Below are positions 26,401 through 32,400 of a stretch of DNA of 64,000 bases, one piece after another. Made by a program: the position numbers and the translations under genes. The stretch is taken from the NCBI GenBank assembly GCA_032158295.1, contig CM063257.1, positions 15,034,332 to 15,098,331 of the forward strand. The letters run 5' to 3'. The notes below the pieces were generated by a model, which was not told where the DNA came from, searched no databases, and worked only from the letters and a program-made list of their open reading frames with translations. The stretch's first letter is position 1. Each line of letters opens with the position of its first letter. The stretch comes from Pycnopodia helianthoides. Taxonomy: Eukaryota > Echinodermata > Asteroidea > Forcipulatida > Asteriidae.

Positions 26401-29400
26401 GCTATCGTTCAATGATCTACCTCCTTTATGAGAGTGTGACGTCATATGCAATGGGTCTTTAAAAGAACTGTGTATTATTATTGTTATAAGTTAAAGGGCC
26501 ATGATATGTAATTTTTGTAATGGAATCCTTGGAGATGCACCTTTTTCCCATTCACCTTAAAGTCTATTTTCCTTTTGCCATTTTTGAGGGTAATTTAGTG
26601 CCTTTTTTGTATTTTATGCTAAGGCTAATTTCCATATTCATGAGCAAAAGAGTCTTGTCAGGCAGAAATCTCAATGTTGCAATAAGTTTATGCACAAAAA
26701 GTAGACAGAACATAGGATATTTCACTGTCGTAAACTTTCTTTTCTTTAGAGCGCAAACTTTTCTCACAAATTCTTTTAACAAGCAAACTTGAGAGTTCAC
26801 AATTTCATTTTTTTTTCAACAGAAATAAGACAAGCGTCTCCATGAAATGACATCACTGTGACAGCGCCCTCAGTTGTCCAGATAAGAGAGGAAAATTGTA
26901 TATGTGTACAGAATTCACTTTTCAATGAAATAAACCAACTTATGGGTGTCAGTAAAGGAGTAGCTCAAAATATGCCCCTACAACGTTTTTACTTCAGGGG
27001 CCTGTTATGCCTGATAAAATACTTCATGAACCAATCACAAATGCTCTCTCATACAGGTCAGAGGGGATCCTGGAGGACGGCTGCAGATTCTGTGCTGCAA
27101 TTGGACAGTGCCAGCGGTGTTGCCGTGGCAGCCAGACCAGGGCACACCACGCTGAATCATGACATCGCCAATAATCTTGCCACTCATTCTGAGGTGAGCT
27201 AACTCGGCGAGCGTTCCCCCATCCATAGAAACAGATTACAGAAAACAATTGTTAAACTGTTAGCTTTTAATAGTCCGATATATATGTTTTCTATTCTGTT
27301 GAGTATGAAAACTACACTAATGAGATAAACTCTTGGTGCTTGTTCAAATAAAAACAGACTATGTAAGTTTATCGATATGGGACGCAGACGCCCATATTTG
27401 TCCGTATTCCATGTGCGCATGTGTGATAACAAATGTGTCTTCAAGCTACCTCGGCGCCCAGAAAAATGGATGACGCATTGCTGTACAGGGAGGGGGGGTT
27501 CCAAACGGGCCACTTTTGAATTTACATTGACTTCTGTAGCTGTACTTTTGGTGTATAGCTTAGAATAGCGCAATACGCGGATTTAGAATAGCGCAATATG
27601 CAGAGTGTGATATGAGCCGTTCAATATCTAGGTTTATATCAACACTCCTTGTTGCTATGGATTGACCAATCAGAATCGAAGATTCAAGCTTGCTTGGAGA
27701 TAATTTTGATTCTGGGTCTTGTAGCAAATTTTGGTCTGTAAAAAGTTTGAATGACAAGCCCTGCTGTCTCCTGGCTTTTCCTCCCAAATTCAAGCTCTGC
27801 TGGCCTGCGGCAATATTTTCTGTTGGAAATTTTTGTCGGGACATTTATTTTGATTTACAGGGCCATTCTTTGGAATGTAAGAACTGCTTATTATTACTAT
27901 TTTGTTTTTCTTGTTAATAGACCTGCCATGTTATTTATCATAATATGTTTTTCTCATTATTCTCCTATTCAGGTGTATGTCCTACCAATCAATAAGTTAA
28001 AGCTTGAGAAAGAGGCTGTTTCCTTTCTCACCATAGTCCCGAAGGAAGGAGGTTATCAAATACCCATTGTGATCAACTCGGAGTCTAGTGTGAAAGGTAT
28101 GTGTTGACCCAATTCACCTGGGCCCAATTTCGTAGAGATGCTTAAGCACAATAAGTAGCTAAGCATAATGCTTACTAGAATAAGGTTACCAGCCAAAATA
28201 GCATGCCACATGCACCATTTATGACTGGTATCCTTGCTTCCTTTTGGCTGAGCAGAAAGTTTCAAAGCAATACTTGGTGCTTAAGTAGCTCTAAGAAACT
28301 GGGCCCACACGTCGTCACCCATGATAAATCGTGGTTGCACCATTTCTGAAGTCAGCTTCTCCGTGTGTTTATACTGTGCAGTGCTTATTTTAGGTGGCAA
28401 TCAGGCAGTTATGTAGATAAGCACCATATCTGCGCCGATGTGTGTAAAGCACTGTATACTCATTACTTTCCAGAGTTCTGTAAAAAAAAATCCACAAACT
28501 GCATGTATAGCTGTGGCAAAATCTTTGAGTTCAACACACCATCATTAGAGTATAATTGATGTTTCAGAGGTAATGCTTGAAATATTATGTGTACAATCAT
28601 TGCACTCTGCACACACTAAGGTTTACACAAAATAAACGTTCCACAAGGAACCATTTTTGGACCACATCTTTAAATCAGAGCTTCTCCTCCATCTGATCAG
28701 GGTACAACTGCAGTAGTCTCCTGTCCAGCCTGCAGATGGAACTCCCCTCACCTCCCATAGTGTGCCTGCTCAGCTTCAAGGATCGGGGGGTCAAGGTACA
28801 GGCCAGCGAGCTCTTCCATGTCTTCCCAGGATTCAATGCAGAGATCGGTAAGTTGCAACTAACAAGCACTCAATACTGTTGTAGGCCTGGAATTTTATAG
28901 TTGAGAGGGAAGCGTCATTATAATTTTGCAATGGGCACTTTCGTTTGAAAATCTTAAAGTCTATGGGAAACTTAAAGCCCTATGTTGGTGGTCTCCCATT
29001 TTGTCAATATTTTTGTTCATGGGTGCCAGTCAGAAGCCATACAGGCGTTAACTGCCATATAGCCAGGGATCACACCCGAGTTGTATTGACAAATTAGGGA
29101 GACCACCAACTTAGGGCTAGATAGCTCAGTTGGTTGAGTGCCGGCACGTCAATCTGGAGGTTGCAGGTTCAAATCCGGCCCTAGTGAATTTTTCTTTGTT
29201 CAACCCAAAACCAAATGATAAGCATAAAGTCTACATGTATATGAAATTGGACCCGGTAATAAATTACATGAGATTTGTCCCATCCTTTATGTTCACGTGA
29301 AGAAAAGCGAATAATTAATGGTATTTTGACTTTCCTGTTTCTCTCTGACGTCCATCTTCTTCAACTTTGTTTTCCAGGCGGTTATTTCTGCGGCATTTCC

Positions 29401-32400
29401 CAGCTTGAATCTCGGCATACCCCCAGCTACCTAGCGACCCTCAAGGCTGACCTTACCCTCTCAGCGGTCACTCGCAACATCCAGGGTCAACAAGAGGTCA
29501 GATCAGATGTCGCGACCTTTGCCTTCCACCCACCTGCTCATATACACCCCCTACACCTATCCCTGAACCTTGCCCAGAAGGATGCAACTATTATTCTGGA
29601 AGGGGTGGATGCAGCGCTGAAGGCAATGAGGGTGAGTTGTATCAATAAAAATTAATGTTTTATGGGGCTGTGTTGTCATGATCAAACCAGGCTTGTGGCT
29701 GTACATGAAAATGAAATTATGAAATCTCACCCAGGGCACAGGTGCGCCCTCCTGTTGTATTATCTATTGAGAGTGGGTTTACTGAAGGGCCCTTGTGGGG
29801 TCTTTTGCACAATGGAACAATAGACCCCACAAAGTTTGTCTTGGTTCAGCTTGGACCCCACAGAGGAATTCTTAAAAAAAAGGGAATAATAGAGAGACAA
29901 TAGCAGAACCCCACAAACCCGATCCGTAATGTTGTGTGAGCGCTTGTATGCTTTAACTGGTTGAGAGTTCATAATTTCATGGACAGCAACAGGCCTGTTT
30001 TGATCTTGATGACACAGCCACTTTTATAGTGGATTATTTGAGAGATTTCTCATAAGAGACTCTGCAATTCTCAAGCGGAACTCGAACATTCGGGACCAAG
30101 TTGGTCCCAACCGGATGTTCACTTTTACGTGTGCGCAATTGTTTCTTCAAATACTTTAGTTTCTCAAAGTTTATTCAGGCACGATATTCTTCCTACTTTA
30201 GTCTGATTTCCGATTTTCTTGCCCTTGGAAAAAATCAGATTTTAAAATAATTAAATTGCTTGAAAAGCCTATTCCATGTGTACTTGACAAAATATTCCTA
30301 CTGTTTTTTCAAGGACCAAATATCATGCCTTTTTATGGCTGGAGAAGTTATATCATATTGTCAGGAAAGTATAATCTAGACGTGAAGTATATGAAAGTAA
30401 AACAAAGATTTACAAATCAACAATGCGCCGTCTTTTTGACCGCGGGAGGGCGCTCTCACAATTGTTTGTATCACTTCTGGGGGTATAAGCGATTATCGTC
30501 TGCTCAGCTAGCTGTGTACAGTTTTAACATCGGCGTTCTGTCACTTCTATGCGCGAGAGAGTTTAGTCAGTGCTTCTAAGGTGGATTAATAACGGCTCCT
30601 TTAAAGGTCTTATTGTCCGCAACTAGAAACTATCTCGCACAGAAGTGACAGAACGCCGATGTTAAAACTGTACACAGCTAGCTGAGCAGACGATAATTAT
30701 TTAAGTTATACCCCGGAAATGATAAAAATGTGTTTGAGAGCGCTCTCACGCGGTCAAAAATACGGAGCATTGTCTTATATTTTCAGACAAATTGTTAATG
30801 TGAAATCCGTGTTAAAATTGAGCATCAACAAATTATTTCATCAACAGTTATTTTTGCACTACCTTTCTGCCCTTCTGTTGGGCTTGTAAATTCATTTTAA
30901 ATGTGTGCTTTCTACTTTCAGGTGTCAGTCGCTGATGGCTCACTGGTTGAAGTGGCCAAACACTACAGCATCAACGTCAACACCCTCCACTATCCCGTCC
31001 GACTCGCAGAGTCCGCAACCAGGCAGTACGGCTCCGTCGTCATGACGACTGAGATCGAGTTCTACGACAGCTTGACCGGCCAGAAGCAAGTGATTCCCGT
31101 TGGGGTCAACATGGTTCCGCTGGTACAGCAAGCAAAATCAACTGGTAAATAAATAATAACATGAGTATTAGACACTCTGAAAATGTGTAATACAGAATTC
31201 GGACTGATCTCATTATCAGATGAGATCTGTGGACAGCAAGCAAAATCACTCGGTAAATAAATAATAACATGGAAGTATTAGACACTTTGAAAAAGTGAAA
31301 TACAGAATTTGGACTGGTCTCATTATTAGATGAGATCTGTGAAATATCCTTCTCATAGTCAACTCGGCAATACGGGACGCAGAAGCGCTTTATGTTTTCG
31401 CATCCCACTCGCGCTTGTGCGATAAATAATATTCTCATCAAGCAGACTTGAACCGTTGATTCTGATTGGTCAATCCATAGCAACACGGCTCATACCACAT
31501 CTACATATTGCGCTGGGCTAACTGCGCATATTGTTGTACTACTGTTGAAATTGCGGACACTATAAATTTGATAATGATAGGCTAACATGTTTAAATAAAA
31601 AAAATTGAAAATGTCAATTCTTGGTGTCCTGTCTTGTTATTGACAGAAGGAAAAATATATTGGTTTCTGGTGCTCACCAGTTAATAAAATCGCAAAATTT
31701 GTGCACTATAGTGCATCCCACTCGCGCTTGTGCGATAACTAATATTGTCATCAAGCAGACTTGAACCGTTGATTCTGATTGGTTGATCCATAGCAACACG
31801 GCTCATACCACATCTGCGTATTGCGCTGGGCTAACTGCGCATATTGTTGTACTACTGTCAAAAATGCAGATACTATGAATTTGATAATGAAAGGCTCTTC
31901 AGGGTGTACTTTGCAATAAGGAAATGCCGGGTACATTTTTTGGACTTGCGTGTACAACGGTGCGACATCCACGGTGCTTGAAGATAAATTCATTATCGCA
32001 GGCACGCTCGTGCAATACGGCCTTGTTGGATACAGGATGCAGAAGCGCTATATATTTCCGCATCCTTCTTGTGTGATAACTACACTATGTCTTTTGCACA
32101 CATCATTGTGGGAACTATTGTTGTTCTATTATTCCCTTTTCTAAAGAAGTCCCTCGTGGGGACCCAGTTTAACCAAGACAAACGTTGTTGGGACCTTTGT
32201 TCCAATGTGTAAAAGTCCCCACAACAGTGTGTGTGCCTACCCATACCTACATACAAGCATTTTTATAGCACTTTACAAAGCTAAGGCTACGTAAGTAAGG
32301 ATACAAACAATGCAATGATACAGATTCAAAACTGTACAAGCAAAATATATGGCATGACTACACAAATAAATACTAATAACTAACAATGTATCTTTGTTTG

